From: Bacillus sp. Marseille-Q3570 | GTDB lineage: Bacteria; Bacillota; Bacilli; Bacillales; Fictibacillaceae | Assembly: GCF_946151055.1 (NCBI RefSeq) | Contig: NZ_CAMGYZ010000001.1 | Coordinates: forward strand, 496,001-560,000 | Direction of reading: 5' to 3' | Length of the DNA stretch: 64,000 nt | Shown here: positions 63,762 through 64,000 of the stretch, piece by piece | Numbering within the stretch: the stretch's first letter is position 1 | Layout of the letters: every line of letters starts with the position of its first letter | Notes under the pieces: generated by a model | What the model saw: only the letters and a program-made list of their open reading frames with translations | What the model was told of the DNA's origin: nothing | Database searches by the model: none | Made by a program: the position numbers and the translations under genes

Positions 63762-64000
63762 TGCTTCACACTCCTTTTTTAAACACCTACGTTGATTTGT
63801 ACCTTCACTAATCTGGGAAAGACTGTAACCTTAAGTTTTAAAACACCCTTATTGTTCATAATTTTCTGATAATAATTCATTCGACTTCATTCAACAAATC
63901 CCTCTGCTACAAATGTTTTAAAAATAACAGGGAAAGCGTGACTATAGTAATGATTAATTCTGATAAAGAGTACGACTTGTTCGCTCATTCATATTAAAAA
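63762..64000. other. Sequence upstream of the NRAMP-like gene to the window end
   Basis: 239 bases, AT-rich, no gene seen on either strand. It should contain the NRAMP-like gene's promoter; nothing could be placed with confidence. Confidence 0.4.

Overview
The window is a chromosomal segment of a low-GC, spore-forming member of the Bacillaceae. The sporulation genes (sigK with a pro-sequence, gpr, yqfC/yqfD, yqxA, sda), strong GGAGG ribosome-binding sites with many TTG/GTG starts, and the CIRCE-controlled hrcA-dnaK operon all point that way. The genus cannot be fixed from the sequence alone. No tRNA, rRNA, phage, insertion sequence or CRISPR array was seen.

From 1 to about 39.6 kb the gene order follows the B. 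subtilis era-to-sda region, mostly on the minus strand. In transcription order (right to left) it runs: DnaA boxes/yqeG-yqeH-aroE-yqeI-nadD-yqeK-rsfS-yqeM; comER (opposite strand) and comEA-comEB-comEC; yqzM; holA; rpsT (plus); gpr-yqxA-lepA-hemW; hrcA-grpE-dnaK-dnaJ-prmA-rsmE-mtaB; deoC; yqeW (plus); rpsU-yqeY; yqeZ-floA and a small membrane protein gene; yqfC-yqfD-phoH; pgpH-ybeY-dgkA-cdd-era. These genes cover translation and ribosome maturation, protein folding, competence, cell-wall lipid recycling, c-di-AMP turnover, NAD and shikimate synthesis, and sporulation. The main departure is that spoIIP is absent from its usual place between gpr and yqxA.

From about 39.6 to 64 kb the synteny stops and the content is more accessory: an mrp Na+/H+ antiporter operon with mrpA, C, D, E, F and G but no mrpB; pssA; pepF; a HAD phosphatase; an amidohydrolase/sodium-symporter pair behind a structured leader; two small unknown envelope proteins; an AI-2E family permease; an orphan Wzy/O-antigen-ligase-like protein; an orphan HemD-like protein; an uninterrupted sigK; a TcyP-like symporter; a secreted thermolysin-type protease; a YciI protein; and an NRAMP-like carrier without the usual metal-binding motifs.

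The least explained material is non-coding. There is a five-copy family of about 90 bp predicted to fold into three hairpins, all in one orientation, with one copy inside the dnaK operon. Two arrays of an ATCCGG-type motif have an exact 21-bp period. Longer repeats occur at 27.2 and 48.2 kb, and two stretches resemble a common Bacillaceae intergenic repeat. A predicted 23-residue membrane peptide gene at 48.4-48.5 kb is the best candidate for an unannotated gene.
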